Shown here piece by piece: positions 17,225-25,074 of a stretch of DNA of 64,000 nt. Numbering within the stretch: the first letter of the stretch is position 1; every line of letters begins with the position of its first letter. A program made the translations under genes and the position numbers. This DNA comes from JAAZNO01 sp964508025. GTDB taxonomy: Bacteria > Chloroflexota > Anaerolineae > B4-G1 > SLSP01. Below the pieces are notes generated by a model, which was not told the origin of the DNA, ran no database searches, and saw only the letters and a list, made by a program, of their open reading frames with translations. Location: positions 19,466-83,465 of the forward strand of contig CAZDSF010000008.1 of assembly GCA_964508025.1 (NCBI GenBank). The letters run 5' to 3'.

Positions 17225-17268
17225 GCGCTCTTGTCTGGCGTTCTCGAATTGCCGGACGGGGCGCTTTT
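17225..17268 (+). terminator. probable terminator after the epimerase gene
   Basis: GCGCTC...TGTCTGGC pairs imperfectly with GCCGGACGGGGCGC around a 10-base loop and is followed by TTTTT. Confidence 0.55.
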
Positions 17269-17343
17269 TGCGTGCATTCTCATTTGTGCTACACTGACGG
17301 TGTGTGTTGACGGATGGCCGCTTAACGCTTTTGGGAGTCGAAC

Positions 17344-18759
17344 ATGGATACATACGACGCTTCTTCAAAACCTCGAAACTCTGTGTGGCTGGGGCTAGGC
17401 ATCGCTGCGGGTTTGGCGACAGGATTGCACTTTCTGCGGCGGGCGTTGGCGCGCCGCGCTTTGCCGCCGCTGATCAAGGCGCGAGAAAGCGCCGGCGTTG
17501 CGCTGATTACGGGCGCGTCGAGCGGCATCGGCGCGGGGTATGCCCGCGCGTTGGCGCGGGCGGGCTACGATCTGATCCTGGTGGCGCGGCGCCAGGATCG
17601 GCTGGCGGCGCTGGCGGAGACGTTGCGCGCCGAGCACGGCATCATGGTGGAAGTGTTGCCTGCCGATCTCGGCGTTGCCGAGGATGTGGCGCGGGTCGCG
17701 GCGCGAATTGCGGGGCTGCCGGCGTTGGATTTCCTCATCAACAACGCGGGTTTTGGACGGGGGGAGCCTTTTGCTACGAGCGATATTGCAGGGCAGTTGG
17801 CGATGGTGCGCGTGCATCTGGATGCGACGATGCAACTGACGCGCGCGGCGCTGCCCGGCATGATCGCGCGCGGGCGCGGCGCCGTGGTCAATGTGGCGTC
17901 GGTGATGGCGTTCTATCCGCTCCCTGGCAGCGCGACGTATGCGGCGACCAAGAGCGCGCTCAAGGTCTTCACGCAAGGGTTGCATCAGGAATTGCTGGGG
18001 ACGGGCGTGCGTGTGCAGGTGCTCTGCCCCGGTCTCACCCGCACGGAGTTCCACGAGGCGGCGAATATGTCGGTGGATCAGGCGCCGCCGCTGGCGTGGC
18101 TGACGGCGGAGAAGGTGGCGGCGCATTCGCTGCGCGATCTCGCCGCCGATGCCGTTATCTCTGTGCCGGGCGCGGGCTACGCGGCGCTGACATGGATCGC
18201 CGGGTTGCTGCCGGCGGCGCTCTTCGATGGGATTGGGCGGGCTTACACGGCGCTGCGGCGTAGCAAGCCGCGCGGCGCTTTCGGCGGCTTTTCGCGGCGG
18301 ACTTACGCCAGTGTGGGAGCGGCGTTAGCGGATTTGCGCGCGATTGTTCAGCAGCGCGCGCAGGTGCGCCGGGCCTTCGCGCTGCTGGAGCCGGCTTTCC
18401 GTGAGCGGCTGATGCTGACGGTGACGCAGGTGAACGGCTGCCGCTATTGCGCCCAGGCGCACGCGCGGATGGCGCTCGAAGGCGGGCTGGAGCAGGAGGA
18501 AATTGACGCGCTGCTCAGCGGGGCGGTGAATGCCTGTCCGCTGGATGAGGTGACGGCGTTGCTCTACGCGCAGCACTGGGCCGAGACCGCGGGAAATCCG
18601 ACGCTGGCGGCGCGAGCCAAAGTGCGCGAGTGTTACGGCGAGGAGAAGACGGCAGCCATCGAGATGACGCTGCGCATGATCCAGGCCGGGAATCTGTTGG
18701 GCAACAGCTTTGATTATGTGTTGTACCGGCTCTCAGGGGGACGCTGGGGCGTTGGGTAG
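17344..18759 (+). CDS. short-chain dehydrogenase fused to an AhpD/carboxymuconolactone-decarboxylase-like domain
   Basis: After an N-terminal hydrophobic stretch (about residues 14-31), residues 50-290 form a classical SDR: TGASSGIG at 56-63, NNAG near 135, and Tyr199-x-x-x-Lys203 in the catalytic YAATK. Residues about 330-460 form an AhpD-like all-helical domain with Cys366-x2-Cys369-x3-His373 (CRYCAQAH), the redox or proton-relay motif of alkylhydroperoxidase D proteins. The two domains are in one uninterrupted frame with a good GGGAG ribosome binding site. The SDR half resembles the DltE/YqjQ-type long-tail SDRs. The combined function, a dehydrogenase with peroxide-linked redox activity, is inference. 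Confidence 0.85.
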   Translation: MDTYDASSKPRNSVWLGLGIAAGLATGLHFLRRALARRALPPLIKARESAGVALITGASSGIGAGYARALARAGYDLILVARRQDRLAALAETLRAEHGIMVEVLPADLGVAEDVARVAARIAGLPALDFLINNAGFGRGEPFATSDIAGQLAMVRVHLDATMQLTRAALPGMIARGRGAVVNVASVMAFYPLPGSATYAATKSALKVFTQGLHQELLGTGVRVQVLCPGLTRTEFHEAANMSVDQAPPLAWLTAEKVAAHSLRDLAADAVISVPGAGYAALTWIAGLLPAALFDGIGRAYTALRRSKPRGAFGGFSRRTYASVGAALADLRAIVQQRAQVRRAFALLEPAFRERLMLTVTQVNGCRYCAQAHARMALEGGLEQEEIDALLSGAVNACPLDEVTALLYAQHWAETAGNPTLAARAKVRECYGEEKTAAIEMTLRMIQAGNLLGNSFDYVLYRLSGGRWGVG

Positions 18760-18807
18760 ATGGGGAGTTGGGGAGATGGGGAGCAGAGGAGCTGGGGGGC
18801 AGAGGAG
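18760..18807 (+). repeat. degenerate 8-base tandem repeat
   Basis: Six consecutive octamers of the form NNGRGGRG (ATGGGGAG, TTGGGGAG, ATGGGGAG, CAGAGGAG, CTGGGGGG, CAGAGGAG) begin immediately after the stop of the SDR-AhpD fusion. Unit sequence drifts but the 8-base period is exact. It resembles the short tandemly repeated sequences known from cyanobacterial intergenic DNA. Confidence 0.7.
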
Positions 18808-18840
18808 CAACCAATAACTGTTTTCCAAGATCCTGGTGCT

Positions 18841-18952
18841 GGCGCATATTAATGAGGACGAAAACAGTGAGTAGAGAGCCGTGAGCGGGAGAGAGGTATA
18901 CCCTGCCTACTACGACCTGCTCTCTGCTCACCAGTTACTACTTTCACAGGAG
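18841..18952 (+). repeat. leader repeat, copy B
   Basis: This is the same element as copy A: a GTGAGTAGAGAGCC arm (18,867-18,882), its complement (18,919-18,931), then CTCACCAGTTACTACTTT and the ribosome binding site CAGGAGA. The part before the first arm (GGTGCTGGCGCATATT) also resembles copy A, so about 100 bases are shared. Confidence 0.6.
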
Positions 18953-18960
18953 ATTGCGGA

Positions 18961-20964
18961 ATGGCAAAAGAGAAACGTTTGGTGCGGGCGCGGGATTTGT
19001 ACCGCCTGGAGTTGACGACGTATGCGGAGCTTTCGCCGGATGGGCAGCATGTGGTCTATGCGGTGTCGCAGGTAGATGCGAAGACGCAGAAGAAATCCTC
19101 AAATCTGTGGATTGCGCCGACGAATGGCGGCGCCCCGTATCGCTTCACTTTTGGGAAGCAAGTGGACGCGATGCCGCGCTGGTCGCCGGATGGGACGCGC
19201 ATCGCTTTCTTTTCCAATCGGGGTGAGGCGACGCAGATGCAGCTCTACATCATCCCCTTTGCCGGCGGAGAGGCGCGCCCACTCACGACCCTGAAGGGCG
19301 ATTTCGACAGCTTTGAGTGGGCGCCCGATGGCAAGTCGCTGGTCATCCAGTTTCGCAAACAGGATGCCGAGGTCGCCGCGCGGGAGCAAGATCCGCAGAA
19401 GAAGGAATTGGGCGTGGTCGCCCGCCACATCACGCGCCTCTTCTACGCCCTCGATGGCGTGGGCTACTTGCCCCAGGAACGCTGGCATCTTTGGATCGTG
19501 GATGCGGAAAGCGGCGAGGCGCAGCAGTTGACCGAGGGGGCGATTCACGATGAGATTGGGCCGCGCTGGTCGCCGGATGGCGCCTCGATTGCGTTCTTCT
19601 CCAACCGCGCCGCCGACCCGGATATGGAGCCGGCATTGGTGGATCTGTTTGTCGTCCCGGCAGAAGGCGGCGAGCCGCGTCGCCTGGAGACGCCAGTCGG
19701 GGAGAAATACGCACTCAGCTGGTCGCCGGATGGGCAGCAGATCGCCTATCTGGGGCGCGAAGGGGCCAAGGATTGGTGGAAACCGCAGCGTTTGTGGGTG
19801 GTCCCCGCCGATGGGAGCGCGCCGGCGTCTTGCCTTACCGCTGCCCATGATGTGAGCTTCGAAGCGGCGACGCTCACCGATACCGCAGGTTCGATGAATC
19901 TGCCGCCGGTTTGGTCGAACGATGGGACGCGGCTCTATGCGCAGGCTTCGCGGCATGGCGGCACGGGACTTTACGCTGTCACTGTCGCGGATGGGGCGTT
20001 AGAGCCGGTGCTTGCCGGCGCGGAAGTGGTGGGCGCGTGGAGCTTCGATGCTTCACAGACGCGGTTGGCGTATCTGCGCAGCACGCTGCAAGACCCGGTG
20101 CAGGTGTGGATGCTGGATGTGGCTTCGCGGGCGACCTGGCAGTTGACGGCACTGAATGCGAAGTGGTTGCGCCGGGTGGCATTGGGCGAGATCGAGGAGG
20201 TGTGGTTCAAGGGACCAGATGGCAACGATCTCCAGGGTTGGATTCTCACGCCGCCGAATTTTGATCCCGGCAAGCGCTATCCCTCGATCATGGAAATTCA
20301 CGGCGGGCCGCTGGCGCAGTACGGCTACAGCTTCATGCATGAGTTCTACTATCTGGCGGCGCAGGGTTACGTCGTCTACTTCTGTAATCCGCGCGGCGGG
20401 CAGGGCTACGGCGAAGCGCATGCGGGGGCGATTTGGGGCGCGTGGGGCAGCGTGGATTACGCCGACCTCATGGCGTGGGCGGATTATGTCGCCGCGCTGC
20501 CGTACATTGACCCGGAGCGGATGGGCGTCACCGGCGGGAGCTATGGCGGCTACATGACGGCGTGGATCATCGGGCACACGCAGCGCTTCAAGGGCGCGGT
20601 GGCGCAGCGTTGTGTAAGCAATCTCATCAGCATGTGGGGCACGAGCGACTTCAACTGGACGTTCCAGGAGCCGTTTGGCGATCAGCCGCCCTACGAGAGC
20701 ATCGAGACGCTGTGGGCGTGCTCGCCGGTGCGTTACATCGGCAACGCGACGACGCCGACGCTCGTGATCCACAGCGAGCGCGATTTACGCTGTCCTATCG
20801 AGCAGGGGCAACAGCTGTTCACGGCGTTGAAGCGGGCGGGCGTGGAGACGGAATTTGTCATCTTTCCAGAAGAGTCGCACGGGCTATCGCGCGGTGGACG
20901 CACGGATCGGCGCATTGCGCGGCTCAAGCACATTCGGCGGTGGTTCGACCATCATCTGGCGTGA
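18961..20964 (+). CDS. S9-family serine peptidase (acylaminoacyl-peptidase/prolyl oligopeptidase type)
   Basis: The N-terminal 400 residues are a beta-propeller built from TolB/WD-like repeats, each with a WSPDG(T/Q) turn (near residues 77, 204 and 260). They gate access to a C-terminal alpha/beta-hydrolase domain. The triad is Ser527 in GGSYGGYM, Asp608 in SERDLRCP and His640 in EESHGLSR, all intact. It would cleave short or acylated peptides. There is no signal peptide, so it is cytoplasmic. At 667 residues it is typical of the S9C group. It stands alone between a leader repeat and a strong terminator. Confidence 0.93.
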   Translation: MAKEKRLVRARDLYRLELTTYAELSPDGQHVVYAVSQVDAKTQKKSSNLWIAPTNGGAPYRFTFGKQVDAMPRWSPDGTRIAFFSNRGEATQMQLYIIPFAGGEARPLTTLKGDFDSFEWAPDGKSLVIQFRKQDAEVAAREQDPQKKELGVVARHITRLFYALDGVGYLPQERWHLWIVDAESGEAQQLTEGAIHDEIGPRWSPDGASIAFFSNRAADPDMEPALVDLFVVPAEGGEPRRLETPVGEKYALSWSPDGQQIAYLGREGAKDWWKPQRLWVVPADGSAPASCLTAAHDVSFEAATLTDTAGSMNLPPVWSNDGTRLYAQASRHGGTGLYAVTVADGALEPVLAGAEVVGAWSFDASQTRLAYLRSTLQDPVQVWMLDVASRATWQLTALNAKWLRRVALGEIEEVWFKGPDGNDLQGWILTPPNFDPGKRYPSIMEIHGGPLAQYGYSFMHEFYYLAAQGYVVYFCNPRGGQGYGEAHAGAIWGAWGSVDYADLMAWADYVAALPYIDPERMGVTGGSYGGYMTAWIIGHTQRFKGAVAQRCVSNLISMWGTSDFNWTFQEPFGDQPPYESIETLWACSPVRYIGNATTPTLVIHSERDLRCPIEQGQQLFTALKRAGVETEFVIFPEESHGLSRGGRTDRRIARLKHIRRWFDHHLA

Positions 20965-20988
20965 GTTTTGAGCCTGGGGCCAATTTGA

Positions 20989-21034
20989 GGGATTCTTGCC
21001 AGGACGTTTTGCGTCCTGACAAGAATCCCTTTTT
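20989..21034 (+). terminator. strong intrinsic terminator after the S9 peptidase gene
   Basis: An 18-base arm (GGGATTCTTG-C-CAGGACG) pairs with 21,012-21,029 with one mismatch around a 5-base loop and is followed by TTTTTC. Confidence 0.85.
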
Positions 21035-21180
21035 CTTTGTCGCGTTGGCAGCAGTTGACGGAAGTCCGCCTGTTCCTATCCCTTTGGGTAGTTCGAATCT
21101 GTCCGTCCGGCTGATGGCAAACTGGCTATGATTCGCTATGATGAAACCATAGCTGGATACAGTTACGATTTAACTCGTAC

Positions 21181-21209
21181 TTGACAAGATTTAAGATATG
21201 AATTAAGAT
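21181..21209 (+). promoter_or_regulatory. promoter of the MFS transporter gene, in the 311-base intergenic region 20,965-21,275
   Basis: TTGACA (21,181-21,186), 17 bases, then TAAGAT (21,204-21,209). The rest of this intergenic stretch holds the peptidase terminator, about 140 bases with no recognised feature, and an AT-rich promoter zone. Confidence 0.65.
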
Positions 21210-21261
21210 TATCAAGTGTTTCTGGAATAAAGATAAAGAAATCAAAGTGGAATCTTAATTC
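21200..21261 (+). repeat. 11-bp inverted repeat around the MFS gene start region
   Basis: GAATTAAGATT (21,200-21,210) and its exact complement AATCTTAATTC (21,251-21,261) flank 40 bases. The left arm overlaps the -10 and the right arm ends 5 bases before GAGGTGAG, the ribosome binding site. This is a candidate two-site operator. Confidence 0.45.
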
Positions 21262-21275
21262 TTATGAGGTGAGAC

Positions 21276-22595
21276 ATGGAGCGACAACAGAAAGGGTGGG
21301 CAACGCCATTTTTCACGATTTGGACCGGGCAGGCGCTCTCGCTATTTGGAAGCCGCCTGGCGCAGTTTGCGCTGGTCTGGTGGGTTACTGAAACCACGGG
21401 TTCGGCGACGATTTTGGCGACGGCGACGCTCGCGGCGTTATTGCCGGAGGTGCTGCTGGGGCCGTTCGCTGGCGCGCTGGTAGATCGCTGGAATCGGCGC
21501 TTGGTGATGATCATCTCTGATGGCTGCATTGCGCTGCTATCTCTGTGGGTGGTGTATCTGTTCTGGGCTGGCAGTATCCAAATCTGGCACATCTATCTCA
21601 TTATGATTGCGCGCTCACTGGGGGGCATTTTCCACTGGCCCGCGATGCAATCTTCGACCTCGTTGATGGTGCCTCAGGAGCATCTGGCGCGGGTGGCGGG
21701 GATGAATCAGACGTTGTTCGGCGCGATGAACGTGGTCGCACCGCCGCTGGGGGCGTTGCTGATGGCGGCATTGCCGTTGTACGGCGTGATGGCGATTGAT
21801 GTGGTCACGGCATTGCTCGCTATTTTCCCGTTGCTCTTTGTCGCCATTCCCCAGCCGCGACGCGTTGCGGAGGAGAGCGGGATCGAAGATGCGCCATTGC
21901 GCGTGTTGTGGGGCGATGTCAAAGGGGGGTTCCGGTATATCTGGAACTGGAAGGGGCTGTTGGGAGTCTGCCTTTTGGCGATGCTGCTCAACTTCTTTGT
22001 GTCGCCAGCGATGCAACTGTTGCCCATTCTCGTGACTTCACATTTTGAGGGCGGCGCGCTGCAATTGGGTTGGCTCAATTCCTCCTGGGGGGTGGGGCTG
22101 CTCACTGGTGGGCTGCTGCTGGCGGTCTCCGGCGGTTTTCGGCGGCGTTTGGTCACCGCCATGCTAGGGGTCATTGGCCTGGGTGTGGGGCTGTTGCTGG
22201 TAGGCTTGACGCCGGCGCAGGTGTTCCCCATGGCGCTTGGCGGCTTGCTTTTAGGCGGCGTGATGAACGCGCTGTGTAATGGCTCGTTCATGGCGGTCAT
22301 GCAGGGCGCGGTTGCGCCGGAGATGCAGGGACGGGTGTTCACGGTAGTCGGCAGCCTCTGCGCGGCTATGGCGCCGCTGAGCATGGCGATTGCCGGCCCG
22401 CTGGCGGATGCCGTGGGTGTGCGTACCCTGTTTTGGGTCGGCGGCGGGGCGCAGATCATATTGGGGGTGGTGGGCTTTTTTATTCCGGCGATCATGCGGC
22501 TGGAAGAGGATGCGCGCGCCCTCGCGCAAATTCGTGAAGGGTTTGCTGTGTCAGAACTGGCGCCGGTGCTGGTGGAATCTGAGCGGGTTCGCTGA
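21276..22595 (+). CDS. MFS exporter, DHA3/macrolide-efflux type
   Basis: The 439-residue protein has about 12 membrane segments. The motif-A loop between helices 2 and 3 reads GALVDRWNRR, and the first segment has the FTIWTGQALSLFGSRLAQFA pattern of the DHA3 drug:proton antiporters. It probably exports a hydrophobic compound across the cytoplasmic membrane; the substrate is unknown. It has its own promoter with a candidate operator, and GAGGTGAG lies 6 bases before the ATG. Two envelope genes follow in the same direction, suggesting an envelope-stress context. Confidence 0.88.
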   Translation: MERQQKGWATPFFTIWTGQALSLFGSRLAQFALVWWVTETTGSATILATATLAALLPEVLLGPFAGALVDRWNRRLVMIISDGCIALLSLWVVYLFWAGSIQIWHIYLIMIARSLGGIFHWPAMQSSTSLMVPQEHLARVAGMNQTLFGAMNVVAPPLGALLMAALPLYGVMAIDVVTALLAIFPLLFVAIPQPRRVAEESGIEDAPLRVLWGDVKGGFRYIWNWKGLLGVCLLAMLLNFFVSPAMQLLPILVTSHFEGGALQLGWLNSSWGVGLLTGGLLLAVSGGFRRRLVTAMLGVIGLGVGLLLVGLTPAQVFPMALGGLLLGGVMNALCNGSFMAVMQGAVAPEMQGRVFTVVGSLCAAMAPLSMAIAGPLADAVGVRTLFWVGGGAQIILGVVGFFIPAIMRLEEDARALAQIREGFAVSELAPVLVESERVR

Positions 22596-22682
22596 GTGCA
22601 ACTTCTACCTGGAACAGGCGTATACATGAAAGAGGATGTTTAACTTCATGCGTACGAGACTATTTTCCAGGGGGTAGAGATC

Positions 22683-23195
22683 ATGAATCGCAGACGGCGT
22701 TCCAATCTGGTAGCTGGTTTTCTATTGATCTTTGTCGGCGTGTTGATGTTGGCGACGCGCATGGTGCCCGCGATGCGCGGTTGGAAGGAGGTCTGGTCGT
22801 GGCCCTTCTATGTTGTGGCTGCCGGCGCGGGGCTTTTCTTTTTGGGGCTGTTGTTGGGGGAGCCGGATATGGCGGTGCCCGCCTGCATCGTTGCCGGTAT
22901 CGGCGGTATCCTCTATTGGCAAAATGCCACTGGTGATTGGGCCAGTTGGGCTTATGCCTGGACGTTGATTCCCGGTTTTGCCGGCGTGGGCACGGTGATT
23001 TCGGGCCTTCTGGGGAGCGATGCCCGGCGGCGCAAGGTGGTGGGCGATGGCTTGCAGACGATGCTGGTGAGTGCAGTGATGTTTCTCATCTTCGCCTCGT
23101 TCTTCGGGCGCGCACTGCTGGGCGATTACTGGCCGGTGCTGTTGATCCTGTTGGGGTTGGTGTTGATGGGACGGACGTTGTTCCGTCGTTCGTGA
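22683..23195 (+). CDS. small polytopic membrane protein
   Basis: The 170-residue protein starts with a basic MNRRRRSN segment and then has about five hydrophobic segments (near residues 8-25, 37-58, 62-80, 95-112 and 123-160). No enzymatic motif is visible. It resembles the hydrophobic part of LiaI/LiaF-type proteins. It lies between the MFS exporter and a LiaF-like gene with short gaps, so the three may form one envelope-response operon. This is inference from context. Confidence 0.65.
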   Translation: MNRRRRSNLVAGFLLIFVGVLMLATRMVPAMRGWKEVWSWPFYVVAAGAGLFFLGLLLGEPDMAVPACIVAGIGGILYWQNATGDWASWAYAWTLIPGFAGVGTVISGLLGSDARRRKVVGDGLQTMLVSAVMFLIFASFFGRALLGDYWPVLLILLGLVLMGRTLFRRS

Positions 23196-23228
23196 GGTAA
23201 GCGCGGCAAACACGCTGGGAGGTTGAGG

Positions 23229-24023
23229 ATGCGTCGTAATCAACTGTTTTGGGGCCTAGTGTTGATGGTGTTCGGGGCGGCGCTGTTGTTGGGCAATATT
23301 TTCGAGTTCAATGTGTGGGATTACTTATGGCCGTTGATTTTTATCGCTTTGGGCGTGTGGATTTTGTGGGGCGCCATGCGTCGCCCCAAGTTCGCATCCG
23401 AGACGCTCGTCATCCCTTTCGAGGGCGGTGAGCGGGCGCGGATCAAGCTGCAATACGGCGGGGGGAAGCTCACGGTGCATGGCGATCCCGGCGCCGCCGA
23501 TCTGGTGGTGGGCAATTTCTCCGGCGGCGTGGAGCATACGGTGCGGCAGGAAGGCGAGCTCACGACGGTGACGTTGCGCTCGCCGACGCCGCATCTGGTG
23601 TTAGGCCCCTGGAGCTGGTGGGATGAGGGGCAACATCGCAAATGGTCTGTGGGGCTAACCGATCGGGCGCCGTTGGAGCTCGATCTGGAGACGGGGGCGT
23701 GCGATGCGCATCTGAATCTCGGCCCGTTGCCCGTAACGCGGCTGCGCTTGCAGACCGGCGCCAGCTCGACAACGGTGCGTTTGCCAGAGCGCGCCGGCCA
23801 CACACAAGTGCGGATCGAATCCGGCGCGGCATCGGTCTCGTTGCGGGTGCCGGAGGGCGTGGCGGCGCGCATCGAAGGGCGCGGCGGACTGGCTTCAATT
23901 GTGGTGGATACGGCGCGCTTTCCGCGCAGCGGGGGTGTGTATCAATCGCCGGATTACGAGACGGCGTCTGACCGGGTGGATATTAGCGTCGAAACCGGCG
24001 TCGGTTCGGTGGACATTCGGTAG
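23229..24023 (+). CDS. LiaF-like envelope-stress protein with toast-rack/DUF4097-type domain
   Basis: Two short N-terminal membrane helices (about residues 4-23 and 29-47) have the GLVLMVFGAALLLGN...WPLIFIALGVW pattern of the LiaI-LiaF-like region. A repetitive beta-strand domain (about 65-264) follows, with repeats such as LELDLETGACDAHLNL, RLRLQTGASSTTVRL and QVRIESGAASVSLRV, typical of adhesin-like toast-rack folds. In Firmicutes LiaF modulates a cell-envelope two-component system. No histidine kinase is visible here, so that role is not assumed. The ATG at 23,229 with GGGAGG upstream is preferred to a TTG 6 bases earlier. Confidence 0.75.
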   Translation: MRRNQLFWGLVLMVFGAALLLGNIFEFNVWDYLWPLIFIALGVWILWGAMRRPKFASETLVIPFEGGERARIKLQYGGGKLTVHGDPGAADLVVGNFSGGVEHTVRQEGELTTVTLRSPTPHLVLGPWSWWDEGQHRKWSVGLTDRAPLELDLETGACDAHLNLGPLPVTRLRLQTGASSTTVRLPERAGHTQVRIESGAASVSLRVPEGVAARIEGRGGLASIVVDTARFPRSGGVYQSPDYETASDRVDISVETGVGSVDIR

Positions 24024-24039
24024 CAGTGTGCTGAGGTTG

Positions 24040-24080
24040 CGGCCCGATAGGCATGTCCTATCGGGCCGTTCTGTTTTGCG
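24040..24080 (+). terminator. terminator after the LiaF-like gene
   Basis: CGGCCCGATAGG pairs perfectly with 24,057-24,068 around a CATGT loop; GTTCTGTTTT follows. Confidence 0.75.
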
Positions 24081-24154
24081 GCGGGTTGTCTATCTCCCCA
24101 ACTATGGTTAAATGCTGGTGAGAACGTTTATCGAGATGGTGGGGAGGTGAGGTG

Positions 24155-24985
24155 ATGAAGGCAAGTTGGCGGTGGAGCGTGGCGTTCGGCCTGGCAGCGG
24201 CGCTCTTGGGCGGCGCGGTATTGTGGATGGGCCCTGCATCCCATGATGTTGCATTGGCTGAATTGGAATTGTTGCGAACAGCGGATGAGGTGATCACCGA
24301 TGTTCAAGAGTCCCTGGTTTTCTTGCCGTTGGTGCTTTCGGCTCACAATCCGGCCTGCGAGCCGATTCCAGGCGTCAGCTACGTTGCGCTTTCGGTGGTC
24401 AATCCGCACAACCCCGATGCCGAAAATGATCCCGGCTACAACTTGGGCCTGTTGGGCTACGAGCTCACGGATGCCTATCGCGGGCTGGTAGATTATGATG
24501 GCGGCGAGGATCTCAATGCGCCGCAGTTTCCGTATCTGTTCAGCGATCAGCGCGTGCCGGACTTCCCTAACGTCTACCGTCTGTATCACGGCTGGGGTGA
24601 ACCCGTGACGGATTGGCCGGTGACGATGCTGGGCATGGAAGTGACGCCTGCTGAGCCGCTGGCCGTTCCTGAGAGCGGTTATCGTATTGATCCGCAAGGG
24701 CATCAGGTTATGGTGATTTACGCCAGCGAACAGCGCATTGCGCTCAATTATACACGGGGCGACAATCTTCTGGGGTACACGATTTATGTCGAAAATGTGT
24801 GCGTCGAGCCGTCGCTGCTGGCGTTGTACCGGCAGCTCGATGCTGCCGGGCGCACACTCCTCCCGGCATTGTACGGCAGCCAGCCGTTTGGGCGAGCCAC
24901 GGGGCAGGAGATTCGCGTGGTGATTCGGGATACCGGCGCAGCGTTGGATCCGCGCTCGCGCAAGGATTGGTGGCGCGGGCGCTGA
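24155..24985 (+). CDS. secreted protein of unknown function with LPLV-type motif
   Basis: An N-terminal signal sequence or anchor (residues 6-26) leads into a 250-residue extracellular part. VFLPLVLS lies near residue 55, just after the mature N-terminus. Two cysteines (about residues 65 and 210) could form a disulfide. The rest is rich in Pro, Tyr and Asp with no recognised domain. The ATG at 24,155 follows GGGGAGGTGAGG. It stands between two transcription units. The motif is shared with four other secreted proteins of this window. Confidence 0.7.
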   Translation: MKASWRWSVAFGLAAALLGGAVLWMGPASHDVALAELELLRTADEVITDVQESLVFLPLVLSAHNPACEPIPGVSYVALSVVNPHNPDAENDPGYNLGLLGYELTDAYRGLVDYDGGEDLNAPQFPYLFSDQRVPDFPNVYRLYHGWGEPVTDWPVTMLGMEVTPAEPLAVPESGYRIDPQGHQVMVIYASEQRIALNYTRGDNLLGYTIYVENVCVEPSLLALYRQLDAAGRTLLPALYGSQPFGRATGQEIRVVIRDTGAALDPRSRKDWWRGR

Positions 24986-25020
24986 ATGGCTTGAACCGGC
25001 ATCCGGGTGTACAATGAGCG

Positions 25021-25062
25021 GGGTGAGTCACAAGTCATGAGTCTTGACTTCTGACTTTAGAT
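25021..25062 (+). repeat. AGTCATGAGTC-type short-word tract in the moxR leader
   Basis: GAGTCAC, AAGTCAT, GAGTCTT, GACTTCT and GACTTTA follow each other and are partly self-complementary. The tract ends 6 bases before the AGGAGG of moxR, the same position as the other leader repeats of the window. Confidence 0.5.
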
Positions 25063-25074
25063 GCAGGAGGCAGA

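Noticed and set aside
17304..18263. A 319-residue plus-strand frame overlapping the SDR-AhpD fusion.
   Set aside because: It is a different frame of the same DNA and lacks the SDR motifs that are clear in the 17,344 frame.
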